Assembly: GCA_000531095.1 (NCBI GenBank)
Contig: HG799470.1
Span: forward strand, 254,536 to 318,535
DNA length: 64,000 nucleotides
Reading direction: 5' to 3'
From: Gemmata massiliana
GTDB lineage: Bacteria; Planctomycetota; Planctomycetia; Gemmatales; Gemmataceae
The notes under the pieces are model-generated. The model was not told the origin of the DNA, did no database searches, and worked only from the letters and a program-made list of their open reading frames with translations. Shown in pieces: positions 10,202 to 18,767 of this stretch; position 1 is the first letter of the stretch; each line of letters begins with the position of its first letter. A program made the translations under genes and the position numbers.

Positions 10202-10747
10202 TTACCCGGCCGCCTTCTTTGCCAACTCCAGCAGCTTGAGCACGGTGTTCCAGTTTCGCGCGGTGTTGGGCACCCCGATTCCCTTATCGAACTTTTCGCC
10301 CAGTTTGGATGTGCCCAGTCCGTGCGGGGTGTACAGATAAGCGACCCGCCCGACGGCTTCGATCTGCTCGCCGTCGACTGCAAACGACCGAAGTCCTTCG
10401 ATCGCTTCCTTGGTTGGATCGCCCGCGAGAACCACCGCGTGCAGGTACTTGCCGGCCTCGAAGTTGGGAAACGGGTTGTTCTGAATTAGGACTTCCCATT
10501 CCTCCAGCGTCGGGGCGTAGATCGCCTTGGTGAACCCGAACTTGTCTTCACAGATCTTCGCGACGCTGGCGATCACTTTCTCGCGGGGGAGGTGGCTGCG
10601 GAGCACCGCGTTGCCACTGCTGATGTACGTGGCAACGTTCTCGAACCCTGCCTCGGTTAGTGCCGCGCGAAGGGGAGCTGTGGGGAGTTGAGTCGCACCA
10701 CCGACGCCGCGGAACAGCAGGATGTACGCAGTTTTGGTTTTCGGCAT
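10202..10747 (-). CDS. DUF1697 domain-containing protein
   Basis: A 181-residue protein with the DUF1697 pattern: an N-terminal YILLFRGVGGATQLPTAPLR, then AGFENVATYISSGNAVLRS, then VPNTARNWNTVLKLLELA at the C-terminus. The family is widespread in bacteria as single-domain cytoplasmic proteins of unknown role, with homologues of about 175-185 residues. The usual RGINVGG stretch is altered to RGVGGATQ here, which may reflect a small deletion. It is read in the same direction as the YdeI-like gene. Confidence 0.88.
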   Translation of the reverse strand: MPKTKTAYILLFRGVGGATQLPTAPLRAALTEAGFENVATYISSGNAVLRSHLPREKVIASVAKICEDKFGFTKAIYAPTLEEWEVLIQNNPFPNFEAGKYLHAVVLAGDPTKEAIEGLRSFAVDGEQIEAVGRVAYLYTPHGLGTSKLGEKFDKGIGVPNTARNWNTVLKLLELAKKAAG

Positions 10748-10796
10748 GGAGCCGTTCTACAGAAGAACGCGGGCAAGGCTGACGCACAAAAACGAG

Positions 10797-10835
10797 AGGA
10801 CGTCGGCCCACAACTGTGGGCCGACGTCCTGCTGA
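10797..10835 (-). terminator. Strong hairpin, probable rho-independent terminator of the DUF3185 gene
   Basis: A perfect 16-bp inverted repeat (arms 10797-10812 and 10815-10830, AGGACGTCGGCCCACA and its complement) has only two bases between the arms. Read on the minus strand it is followed by CTCGTTTTTG, a T-rich tail. It lies between the end of the DUF3185 gene and the start of DUF1697, so it should stop minus-strand transcription between them. Confidence 0.72.
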
Positions 10836-10856
10836 GATCGAAACTCATTGGGTAGT

Positions 10857-11075
10857 TTAAACGGTACCGGTCCGGCGGCCGGCGAATATCATCGCGATGC
10901 CAGCGACCGCGGCCACGACGCCGACAATCGGGTTAAGCACGATCGTATGGGGCTTCTGATAGTCGATTTGCAAGAAGCCGGTATCCACCGCTCGCTCGGT
11001 GGTCATGAAAGTGATGCTCGGTACGGCGAGAGCCAGAATGCCGAGGAGCACGAGCATAATGCCGATGACGCGCAT
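10857..11075 (-). CDS. DUF3185 family small membrane protein
   Basis: A 72-residue protein with two hydrophobic helices: RVIGIMLVLLGILALAVPSI at the N-terminus and PIVGVVAAVAGIAMIF near the C-terminus, ending in charged GRRTG. Size, helix placement and the TTERAVDTGFLQI linker match DUF3185 proteins, which are uncharacterised. The ATG at 11075 is chosen over an upstream frame opening because the hydrophobic helix then begins almost at once. The gene ends just before the strong hairpin at 10797. Confidence 0.75.
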   Translation of the reverse strand: MRVIGIMLVLLGILALAVPSITFMTTERAVDTGFLQIDYQKPHTIVLNPIVGVVAAVAGIAMIFAGRRTGTV

Positions 11076-11314
11076 GGGATTTCTTCCGTGTTGGTGCTGA
11101 GGACGGGGTTCCGCTCCGACCCACTCGGGGCAGTGGCCCGACACGTTCGGGAGTATTGCAAACGCGGTGCCACGAGTGGTTGGTCGAGACGTCTGAGCAG
11201 ATCCGGGTTCACCGCACGCTTCACAACCCGCGATTGTAACAAGGCGCGTGAGCCGCCGCTTGTCGTCACAGGGGCAGGAATCAAGTAGACAATGGACCCT
11301 GTCCAGGCTTGAGT

Positions 11315-11557
11315 ATGGGCATGAACAGCACGTTCTTCCGGTTGATGGCGGGGTTGATTGGGGTTCTCGGGTTGTTCGTCACGATCATGATGGCCAGAGA
11401 GGGATTGAAGGCGGATCTCCTGTTGGGTGTCCTCTTCGTGCTGTTCTTTCTGTTGTATGCGGTTCTGGGAGAGTACAAGCTTCGTTGGCTTCTCATGCTT
11501 CTCGGCGCGAAAAATCTGTCATCAAAGCGGAGCGGGCGGGGGAACTTCAGGCAGTGA
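11315..11557 (+). CDS. Small membrane protein of unknown function
   Basis: An 80-residue open frame with two strongly hydrophobic stretches (MAGLIGVLGLFVTIMMA and DLLLGVLFVLFFLLYAVLG) separated by a short charged turn, ending in a basic tail. I do not recognise a family. The hydrophobic layout makes real coding likely. ATG codons at 11315 and 11321 and a TTG at 11309 are alternative starts. It lies between the DUF3185 gene and the secreted protein at 11637. Confidence 0.5.
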   Translation: MGMNSTFFRLMAGLIGVLGLFVTIMMAREGLKADLLLGVLFVLFFLLYAVLGEYKLRWLLMLLGAKNLSSKRSGRGNFRQ

Positions 11558-11636
11558 TGTCTGAGGCGAGGGGAACTCCCCCGCGCACTATCATGCCGGA
11601 GTTCGTTGTGAATCGCCACCCGCGCCGAGGTCGGTC

Positions 11637-12497
11637 ATGAAGCTCGCGTTCCTCACGTCCGTGTTCGCACTCGCTCTGGGTTTGGCCGCTACGGGTCAGC
11701 CCGGTGGAGGTGAGCCGAAATACGCACCGATGCCGTGGCACCTCACTGATACCTGGTGGGATCTCGGGCAGGAAACGCCGTTCGAGAGTCTCGCCGTGGA
11801 CGTGACGATCGGCGCCGACGTTCCGGCTTCCGTGAACTTGTACGTCGCACCGATCGGACTGGGGCACCTGAGCAAGACCCAGTTCTACGGCGGCATCCAG
11901 ACGCAATCCGACGGCTACACCAAGAAGGATCTGAAGCTCCGCGGCATCGGGCCTGGGTTCCTGTTCTCCATGTGGGGCGAGCGCGGCAATGACGCCATCC
12001 GCCCGTCCGACGGCGGGTTCTTTCAGAGTTCGGGCCACGAGGGGGATTTCGTCAGCGTGCGGCGCCCGTTCGCGTGGAAGAAGGGGAAATACACCTACCG
12101 GCTGACTCGTATGGACCGAGAGGAGATCGACGGCAAGCCGTTCACCTGGGTCGGGGCGTTCGTGTACTCCCACGAGAAGGACGAGAACGTGTTCGTTGGG
12201 GCGCTTCGATTTAAGGGCGAGAAGCTGGCTCTGGATCGCAAGGTCGCGAACTTCGTGGAGATCTACGGGAACCGGCGCCCGGTTTCGGAGATCCCGAAGG
12301 TCACGATCACGTTCGGCCCGCCGGTGGTGAACGGGATGCCCGTGGCGGGCGCGTCGGCGGAGGCGGTCTACCCGAAAGGCGTGCCCGACTACGCAGACGT
12401 CGCGGCCAAAGACGGGGCGCTGGTGGTGACGGTCGGTACCCCGGTAGAGGGGCGCAAAAAGCGCAGCGTTATGCTGATCGAGGCGAAGCCGAAGTAG
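11637..12497 (+). CDS. Secreted protein, possibly DUF3472-like
   Basis: A 286-residue protein with a clear signal peptide (KLAFLTSVFALALGLAATGQ). The mature part contains TQFYGGIQTQ, GIGPGFLFSMWGERGNDAI and VSVRRPFAWKKGKYTYRLTR. This arrangement recalls DUF3472 proteins, where an observed GGIQ strand is followed by a FSxW strand and a later W-x-GxxYR segment. The similarity is from memory of the pattern, not a search, so the family call is tentative. A beta-rich extracytoplasmic domain is likely. Confidence 0.65.
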   Translation: MKLAFLTSVFALALGLAATGQPGGGEPKYAPMPWHLTDTWWDLGQETPFESLAVDVTIGADVPASVNLYVAPIGLGHLSKTQFYGGIQTQSDGYTKKDLKLRGIGPGFLFSMWGERGNDAIRPSDGGFFQSSGHEGDFVSVRRPFAWKKGKYTYRLTRMDREEIDGKPFTWVGAFVYSHEKDENVFVGALRFKGEKLALDRKVANFVEIYGNRRPVSEIPKVTITFGPPVVNGMPVAGASAEAVYPKGVPDYADVAAKDGALVVTVGTPVEGRKKRSVMLIEAKPK

Positions 12498-12559
12498 CGG
12501 AACCACCATGTACCCGTGGCCCGGCTCTTGTTTACCGGAGGGGCAGGGGCCGCGCGTTC

Positions 12560-12811
12560 TTACTCGTCAGTGGATCGGAAGTCGTTCAGCGTCGCGCCGA
12601 GGATGCCCGCCAGGGTACACAGTTCGGTGAAGGTCGGCTCCGTTTCGCCGCGCTCCCAGCGCATGTACGTCTGGATGTGAACGCCCACGGCTTTCGCGGC
12701 GCGCGCCTGGGACAGCCCGGCCGCGTTGCGCAGTTCCCGGAGCCGCATCTTGAACGTGGGGGATTGCTGCTTGGCCACGGTTCGCTTGTGTTCTTTCGCG
12801 CGGGGCACCAA
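12560..12811 (-). CDS. XRE-family helix-turn-helix regulator
   Basis: An 83-residue protein made almost wholly of one Cro/CI-type helix-turn-helix: RELRNAAGLSQARAAKAVGV, then HIQTYMRWERGETEPTFTEL. It should bind DNA as a dimer; its target is unknown. A close paralogue lies at 62823-63077, sharing the unusual segment VHxQTYMRWERG with EPxFT after it. The ATG at 12811 is the longest start; one at about residue 22 is possible. There is no partner toxin gene beside it. Confidence 0.85.
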   Translation of the reverse strand: MVPRAKEHKRTVAKQQSPTFKMRLRELRNAAGLSQARAAKAVGVHIQTYMRWERGETEPTFTELCTLAGILGATLNDFRSTDE

Positions 12812-13050
12812 AGCACGAGCGCTCCGTTGGCCTCGTACTTTTAGTGAGCGGGGCGCGGCGTGACGCGGTTGTGTTCGGGACCGGGCGGAGAGAGGCGCGG
12901 ATCGGTCCGTCCCGACGAACTTGGTCCATTAAGTTCGTGTGTGAAGTCTACCATTTCTGCACTCGGCCGCAAGACCCGGGACGGAACCCGAAGCGCGCGG
13001 CCGTAACGTCGAATCGTTCGGCGGGCCAACGGTGAAGTGTAAACGGAAAC

Positions 13051-13075
13051 GCGGCCGGGAACGGTCCCCGGCCGC
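13051..13075 (-). terminator. GC-rich hairpin, probable terminator after the DUF1559/lipoprotein pair
   Basis: Inverted repeat GCGGCCGGG (13051-13059) and CCCGGCCGC (13067-13075) with a 7-base loop lies just past the end of the small lipoprotein gene. Read on the minus strand it is followed by GTTTCCGTTTAC, a weak T-rich tail. Confidence 0.55.
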
Positions 13076-13105
13076 GCGGTGTCGACGTCTGGGGCCGGCC
13101 CGGGG

Positions 13106-13309
13106 CTACCGCCCGCCCTTGAGCCGGTCCTGTTCGCGCTTGACGGCGTCGTCTTTGGCGCCCTTCGGTGCGTTCGCGGGACCGCCCCCGCCCCCGAGGC
13201 GCTCTTGTTCGCGCTTGATGGCGTCCGAACTGGCCGTCGGGGTGACTTCCGATCCGCCGCACCCGATCGCCAGCCCGCACACCGCGGCCAGAATCACAAA
13301 CCGTTTCAT
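13106..13309 (-). CDS. Small lipoprotein with a duplicated KREQ motif
   Basis: A 67-residue protein with a lipoprotein leader (KRFVILAAVCGLAIGC, lipobox LAIGC). The mature part holds two copies of a ten-residue motif, DAIKREQERL and DAVKREQDRL, separated by a glycine-rich stretch. It begins 15 bases after the DUF1559 stop on the same strand, so the two probably form an operon. The function is unknown; small lipoproteins next to DUF1559 genes recur in planctomycetes. Confidence 0.7.
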   Translation of the reverse strand: MKRFVILAAVCGLAIGCGGSEVTPTASSDAIKREQERLGGGGGPANAPKGAKDDAVKREQDRLKGGR

Positions 13310-13324
13310 GAACCGAACTCCGAA

Positions 13325-14270
13325 TCAGTTGAGGGGGAGGGTTTCGCCGCCGTTGCGGGTGCCGGCCGCGGTCCAGGCGTCCTGGCCGACCCCGTCGGTG
13401 ATGAACCGGACGCTCCCGTCACACATGACCACGTTCGCCCCGCCGCTGTGCCGGCTGCCGGGTGGTGCCACCATGCGCCCGTAGGCGCCCGGGCGCCAGC
13501 ACGGGCTGTTCGGCGGGAGCAGGTGGTTGTACAGCCCGCGCCACATGGACCCCTCGCCCCACGGGTACCCGCGCCCGCGCCAGCCCCCGCCGGCCAGCGA
13601 CGCGGTCTGCCAAGTTCATCGCGAGGAGCTGGGCGCGCGCCGCCGGCAGCGTCGTCGCGGAGATCGCCCCGGCCTCGAAGCAGTCGCCCAACTTGCTGTT
13701 CGCCCCGGACGACGGGTAGTTCCCGCCTTCCGCCGCCGCCGCGGTGTTCGAGGTGCCGTCGGTAATGTCGGTGAGGGTGACGACCTTCGCGAGCTGGGCC
13801 GGCGCGCCCTCGTCGGCCGAGCGCATCCCGAACACGCCGTCCCACCCGCTGATCTGGTTCCAGCTCCCCGAGTTGAACTTGTAGCTCCCGTACCCGAACG
13901 TGGTGGACTCCCCGCGCTCGCTCTCGGACGGGCACACGAACACCTTCGGCTTGTTGGCGTTCCAGGCCCCGAACGCGGACTCGGTTTCCGGGTTCGGGAT
14001 CAGCTTGGCGATGTTGTCCTGTTCCAGGTACGAGAGCAGGAACACGTTCGGCCCCGCGAACGACCCGGGGCTGGTGCCCGGGGGGAGCTTCTGCTGGGCC
14101 GAGTGGTAGTTGTGCAGGCCCAGCCCGATCTGCTTGAGGTTGTTCTGGCAGGTCATGCGGGCCGCGGCGTCGCGCACCTTCTGCACGGCCGGCAGCAGCA
14201 GCCCAATGAGGATCGCGATGATCGCAATCACCACGAGTAGTTCAATCAGCGTGAACCCGAGACGGCGCAT
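13325..14270 (-). CDS. DUF1559 pilin-like protein, split by a single-base frameshift
   Basis: The N-terminal frame (from 14270) starts [20 protein letters not shown] and continues through [21 protein letters not shown] to about residue 218. The C-terminal frame (to 13325) gives [20 protein letters not shown] and [20 protein letters not shown], the DUF1559 H-X9-DG end. The two join if one A is removed from the AA at 13612-13613 (plus strand): AACTTGG becomes AACTGG, and [19 protein letters not shown] then reads through. The intact product would have about 314 residues, the normal family length. Either a sequencing error or a recent inactivation explains this; the conserved tail favours an error. 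Confidence 0.82.
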
Positions 14271-14730
14271 GAACGGAACTCCCGAATGAGAAAAAAGAAG
14301 TACGACCCGCCGAGCGGCAGGTTGGTGGAAGAGGGACGGGTTGGGGGCGAACGGAGATAACCCGCGCGGTGGGCAAACAGCGGCGGGGGGGCGGGAGACG
14401 GACCGAGGAGGAATTTATCTACGGCCCAAAAGTATGTCTATAGCGACGCAGTAGTATTTGACACTTTGTGCTTCTATTTTAATTTTTATCGGGCGAAATG
14501 GGAGATGTCATGCGCGTAAATTAAGCATCGTGGATAGTTTTCTATTTCGTCGCATTGAAATTGGGCAGTGGTCGCATGGGATATGAGGGCCGGTGCGATT
14601 GGCTGTGCTGCACACTCGCGCCGGGCGTGACCAACATTTGGACACGGTACGGTCTGGACTCGGCCCACGGGGCGCGGTACGCTTGCATCCTCCGCTACGT
14701 TCGCCCGCCCCGCCTGCCCCGGCCCGTCTC
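14271..14730. other. Intergenic region between divergent genes, A+T-rich core
   Basis: 460 bases separate the DUF1559 gene (minus) from the PSD1 cytochrome gene (plus). About 14400-14560 is clearly more A+T rich than its surroundings and probably holds the promoters of both units. I find no convincing gene. The plus-strand frame open from 14593 is rejected as coding before 14731. Confidence 0.5.
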
Positions 14731-17313
14731 ATGCGCTACGGCTCGCTTCCCACCATTGTGGTTTTGTTGTGGATTTCCACACCCGTGCGCGCGGCCGAAC
14801 CGATCACGTTCGAGCAGCACGTGCGCCCCATTCTGAAGGCGTACTGCCTCGATTGCCACGGCGCCGAGGAGAAGGTATCCGGTAAACTCGACCTGCGCCT
14901 GAAGCGGTTTGCTGTGGCGGGCGGTAAGAACGGTCCGGCGGTCGTTCCGAAGGAGCCGGACAAGAGCCTGCTGATCGAACGGATGAAGTCCGGCGACATG
15001 CCGCCCGTGGGGAAGAAGGTGCCGGCGGACCAGATCGCGATCATTGAGAAGTGGATCGCGGCCGGCGCGCCCGCACTTCGTGACGAACCCGCGACGCTCC
15101 CGCCGGGGCTGGGCATCACCGCCGAAGAACGTGCGTACTGGTTCTACCAGCCGCTGAAACGACCCGCACCACCCGTTTTCGCGCCGACGAACCGCGTGCG
15201 GACGCCGATTGATGCGTTTGTGCTGGCGAAACTCCGCGAGCGGGGGCTGAGTTTCAATCCCGATGCGGATCGTGCGACGTTGATTCGCCGCGCCGCGTTC
15301 GACCTCACCGGGCTGCCGCCCACGCAGAAGGAGATCGACGAGTTCGTCGCGGACCCCGCACCGGACGCTTACGAAAAACTACTCGACCGGCTGCTCGCAT
15401 CAAGCGCTTACGGCGAGCGCTGGGGGCGCCACTGGCTCGACGCGGCCGGGTTCGCGGACAGTGACGGCGACGGCTCCACCGATACCGTGCGCCCGTTCGC
15501 GTGGCGCTACCGCGACTACGTCATCCGCGCGCTTAACGCCGACACGCCGCTCGACCGGTTCGTGACCGAGCAACTCGCGGGGGACGAACTCGTTCCTCGC
15601 CCCTGGACGAATCTGAAACCGGAGCAGATCGAATTACTGGCCGCGACCGGGTTCTTGCGGACCGCGCCGGACGGCACCGCGAGCGGCGGAACCCCCGCCG
15701 ATACCGAACAAGTGGTGACCGACACGCTGAAAATCGTCACGTCGAGCTTGCTCGGGTCGTCGGTCGCGTGCGCGCAGTGCCACGATCACCGGTACGACCC
15801 GATCCCACAAGCAGACTATTATCAGCTCCGCGCCGTGTTCGAGCCGGCCCTCGATCCGGGCAAGTGGCGCCGGCCCGGAGAGCGCGTCGTGTCGCTGTAC
15901 ACCGACGCGGACCGCGCCAGGGCCGCCGCAGTGGAAGCGGAAGCAGCCAAGATGCAGTCGGACTTCAACCAAAAGCAATCCGCTGCCGTTCGCGCCGCGT
16001 TCGAGAAGGAACTGGAGAAGTTCCCCGCCGACGAGCGCCCGAAGCTGAAGGCCGCGTTCGACGCGCCGGCGGACAAGCGGACCAACGAGCAGAAGAAACT
16101 GGTGGCGTCGAACCCGAAGTTGAACATCACGCCGGGCGTGCTCTACCAGTACGACGTGAAATCCGACAACGAACTGAAGGCGATGCAGTCGAAGATCCAG
16201 GCGAAGCGCGCCGAGCGCCCGGTCGAGCCCTTTGTTGCAGTGATGGCCGAGGTGCCGGGGCGCGTGCCGGCGACGAAACTGTTTTACCGCGGGGACGCGC
16301 GCCAACCGAAGGGGCCGGACCTCGCCCCCGCTGATCTGACGATCGCTGGTCAAGACGGCAAACGATTCGCGATCGCCCCGCCGAGCGCCGGCGGAGCGAC
16401 CACCGGGCGCCGACTCGCGTGGGCGAAGCACCTGACCGACGGTACGCACCCGCTGTTCGGGCGCGTGATGGCGAATCGCGTCTGGCTGAACCACTTCGGG
16501 CGCGGGATCGTGGACACGCCGGGTGAGTTCGGCAAACTCGGCCAGCTCCCGACGCACCCCGAACTGCTCGACTGGCTCGCGACCGAGTTACCGCGCCAGA
16601 ACTGGAGCCTCAAGAAGTTTCACAAGCTCATCATGACGTCGACCGTGTATCGACAGTCGTCGGTGCGCGAGCCGGCGAAGGACGCGGCCGACCGCGCGAA
16701 CGCGCTCTACGGCCGGTTCCCGGTTCGGCGCCTCGAAGCGGAAGCTGTCCGCGACCGGATGCTCGTCGCCGCGGACCGGCTCGATCGCACGCCGTTCGGC
16801 CCACCGGTGACTGCCGTCGAGGACGGGGCGGGGCAGGTCGGAACGCCGGACGACAAACCGCGCCGCAGCATCTACCTTCAGGCGCGTCGGAGCAAGCCGG
16901 TCGCGTTCCTCACGGCGTTCGATGCCCCGGCCGGCGAACTCCAGTGCGAGCGCCGCAACGCGACCACCACGGCCCCGCAATCGCTCATGCTCCTCAACAG
17001 TACCTTCGTGCGGAAACAGGCCGAACACGTCGCCGCCGCGGTGAAAGCGGATACACTCCCCGCGCGCTCCGGGTTCCCGATCTCCGTGGTCGCGGCTCTG
17101 AAGGCGGACGTTCCCGTGGAGCGACTCGTTGAGAGGGCGTGGTATCGGGCTTACCTGCGCGGACCCACCGCGGACGAACTGAAACTCGGATCCACGTTCC
17201 TCAAAACTCAGACGACCGCGCTTCAAGGGAAGGCAAAAGATCCCCGCTTTGCAGCGCTGACCAACCTCTGCCAGCAACTCTTGGCCTCGAACGAGTTCCT
17301 CTATGTCGATTAA
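14731..17313 (+). CDS. PSD1 domain-containing cytochrome c (PSCyt1-DUF1549-DUF1553)
   Basis: An 860-residue secreted protein. Signal peptide LPTIVVLLWISTPVRAAEP is followed by a planctomycete cytochrome C domain with one haem site CLDCH (residues 39-43) and the distal-ligand region SGDMPPVGK. DUF1549 follows (FVLAKLRERGLSFNPDADRA, FDLTGLPPT, ERWGRHWLDAAGFADSDG). A variable, partly charged centre precedes DUF1553 (RVWLNHFGRGIVDTPGEFG, MTSTVYRQSS, NATTTAPQSLMLLN). The family is abundant in planctomycetes, proposed to work with DUF1501 partners in redox-linked polysaccharide use, but unproven. It overlaps the DUF1501 gene by 11 bases, so the two are translationally linked. The ATG at 14731 is chosen because the leader starts there. 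Confidence 0.93.
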   Translation: MRYGSLPTIVVLLWISTPVRAAEPITFEQHVRPILKAYCLDCHGAEEKVSGKLDLRLKRFAVAGGKNGPAVVPKEPDKSLLIERMKSGDMPPVGKKVPADQIAIIEKWIAAGAPALRDEPATLPPGLGITAEERAYWFYQPLKRPAPPVFAPTNRVRTPIDAFVLAKLRERGLSFNPDADRATLIRRAAFDLTGLPPTQKEIDEFVADPAPDAYEKLLDRLLASSAYGERWGRHWLDAAGFADSDGDGSTDTVRPFAWRYRDYVIRALNADTPLDRFVTEQLAGDELVPRPWTNLKPEQIELLAATGFLRTAPDGTASGGTPADTEQVVTDTLKIVTSSLLGSSVACAQCHDHRYDPIPQADYYQLRAVFEPALDPGKWRRPGERVVSLYTDADRARAAAVEAEAAKMQSDFNQKQSAAVRAAFEKELEKFPADERPKLKAAFDAPADKRTNEQKKLVASNPKLNITPGVLYQYDVKSDNELKAMQSKIQAKRAERPVEPFVAVMAEVPGRVPATKLFYRGDARQPKGPDLAPADLTIAGQDGKRFAIAPPSAGGATTGRRLAWAKHLTDGTHPLFGRVMANRVWLNHFGRGIVDTPGEFGKLGQLPTHPELLDWLATELPRQNWSLKKFHKLIMTSTVYRQSSVREPAKDAADRANALYGRFPVRRLEAEAVRDRMLVAADRLDRTPFGPPVTAVEDGAGQVGTPDDKPRRSIYLQARRSKPVAFLTAFDAPAGELQCERRNATTTAPQSLMLLNSTFVRKQAEHVAAAVKADTLPARSGFPISVVAALKADVPVERLVERAWYRAYLRGPTADELKLGSTFLKTQTTALQGKAKDPRFAALTNLCQQLLASNEFLYVD

Positions 17314-18754
17314 CACCATCCCCACAACGCGCCGCGGGTTCTTGTCGCAAACGGCCGGCGGGGTCGGGTTCTTCGCCCTCGCGCACCTGCTCCAGCGCGA
17401 GGGCTTACTCGGGGCCGACGGGCCGAGCAAACCCGGCGAGAATCCCCCCGCGAACCTCGCGCCGCAAAAGCCTCACTTCGCACCGAAAGCGAAGGCGATG
17501 ATCTCGCTGTTCATGCACGGCGGGCCGTCGCACGTCGACCTGTTCGACCCGAAGCCCGAACTCACGAAACACAGCGGAACCGAGTACAGGGGTGACGTCC
17601 ACTACAGCTTCGTGAACCGCGCGAGCAAGAAGCTGTTCGGGAGCCCGTGGAAGTTCGCGAAGCACGGCAAGTGCGGGACCGAGGTGTCGGAACTGCTGCC
17701 GCACACGGCCGGGATCGTGGACGACATCACCGTGATCCGGTCGATGCACACCGGGTTCAACGGGCACGAGGTCTCGATCCGGTACTTCCACGGCGGAATC
17801 GCGGGGGTGACCGGGCGCCCGACGATGGGCAGTTGGATCGTGTATGGTCTGGGCACCGAAGCGCAAAATCTCCCTGCGTACATGGTGCTCTCTGATCCGG
17901 GTGGGGCGCCGGTGGACGCGACTCACAACTGGGACTGCGGGTTCCTGCCCCCTCTGTACCAGGGCACGGTGCTGCGGCCCCAGGAACCGCGCATCCTCAA
18001 CCTCGACCCGCCGCCGGACGCCGCGGGCGACGTCCAGCGCCAGAACCTCGACCTGCTCGCCGAACTCAACAAGCGCCACCTCGCGACCCGGCCCGGCGAG
18101 GCCGACCTGGAAGCCCGCATTGCCAGTTACGAACTCGCAGCATCGATGCAAACGGCCGCGAAAGAGGCGCTGGACGTGTCGCGCGAACCGGCCCGCGTGC
18201 GCAGCATGTACGGTCTCGACCGAGCGGAAACGCGCGAGTACGGCACGCGCTGCCTGATCGCCCGGCGGCTGGTGGAGCGCGGGGTGCGGTTCGTACAGAT
18301 CTTCCTCGGCGGCCAACCGTGGGACACGCACAACGGCATCCGCACCGGGTTACCCGCGATCTGCACGCGGACCGATCAACCGGCCGCGGCGCTCGTGAGA
18401 GACCTGAAACAGCGCGGGTTACTCGATTCGACGATCGTCCACTGGGGCGGCGAGATCGGTCGGCTCCCGGTGTGTGAGGGTGAGTTAGACGCTAACGCGG
18501 GCCGCGATCACAACGGCCAGGGCTTTACCTGTTGGCTGGCCGGCGGGGGGATCAAAGCCGGTATAACCTACGGTGCCACGGACGAGGTGGGCCACAAGGC
18601 AGCCGAGAACGTGGTGACGCCGAACGACTTCCAGGCGACGCTCCTGCACCTGCTCGGACTGGATCACAACAAACTCGTGTACCACCACGGCGGGAAGGCC
18701 CAGCGCCTGACCGACGGGCGCCCGGCCCGCGTCGTGAAAGAGATTCTCGCCTGA
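17303..18754 (+). CDS. DUF1501 domain-containing protein with a Tat leader
   Basis: A 483-residue protein with the twin-arginine leader TTRRGFLSQTAGGVGFFALA. The DUF1501 domain is recognisable from MISLFMHGGPSHVDLFDPKP, GHEVSIRYFHGGIAG, RRLVERGVRFVQIFLGG and the C-terminal GRDHNGQGFTCWLAGGGIK. The fold is sulfatase/alkaline-phosphatase-like, and exported members lie beside PSD1 cytochromes, as here with an 11-base overlap. The true reaction is not established. It converges on the large cytochrome/propeller gene, with only 13 bases between the stops. Confidence 0.93.
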   Translation: MSINTIPTTRRGFLSQTAGGVGFFALAHLLQREGLLGADGPSKPGENPPANLAPQKPHFAPKAKAMISLFMHGGPSHVDLFDPKPELTKHSGTEYRGDVHYSFVNRASKKLFGSPWKFAKHGKCGTEVSELLPHTAGIVDDITVIRSMHTGFNGHEVSIRYFHGGIAGVTGRPTMGSWIVYGLGTEAQNLPAYMVLSDPGGAPVDATHNWDCGFLPPLYQGTVLRPQEPRILNLDPPPDAAGDVQRQNLDLLAELNKRHLATRPGEADLEARIASYELAASMQTAAKEALDVSREPARVRSMYGLDRAETREYGTRCLIARRLVERGVRFVQIFLGGQPWDTHNGIRTGLPAICTRTDQPAAALVRDLKQRGLLDSTIVHWGGEIGRLPVCEGELDANAGRDHNGQGFTCWLAGGGIKAGITYGATDEVGHKAAENVVTPNDFQATLLHLLGLDHNKLVYHHGGKAQRLTDGRPARVVKEILA

Positions 18755-18767
18755 GTGCCGGGGGCGG

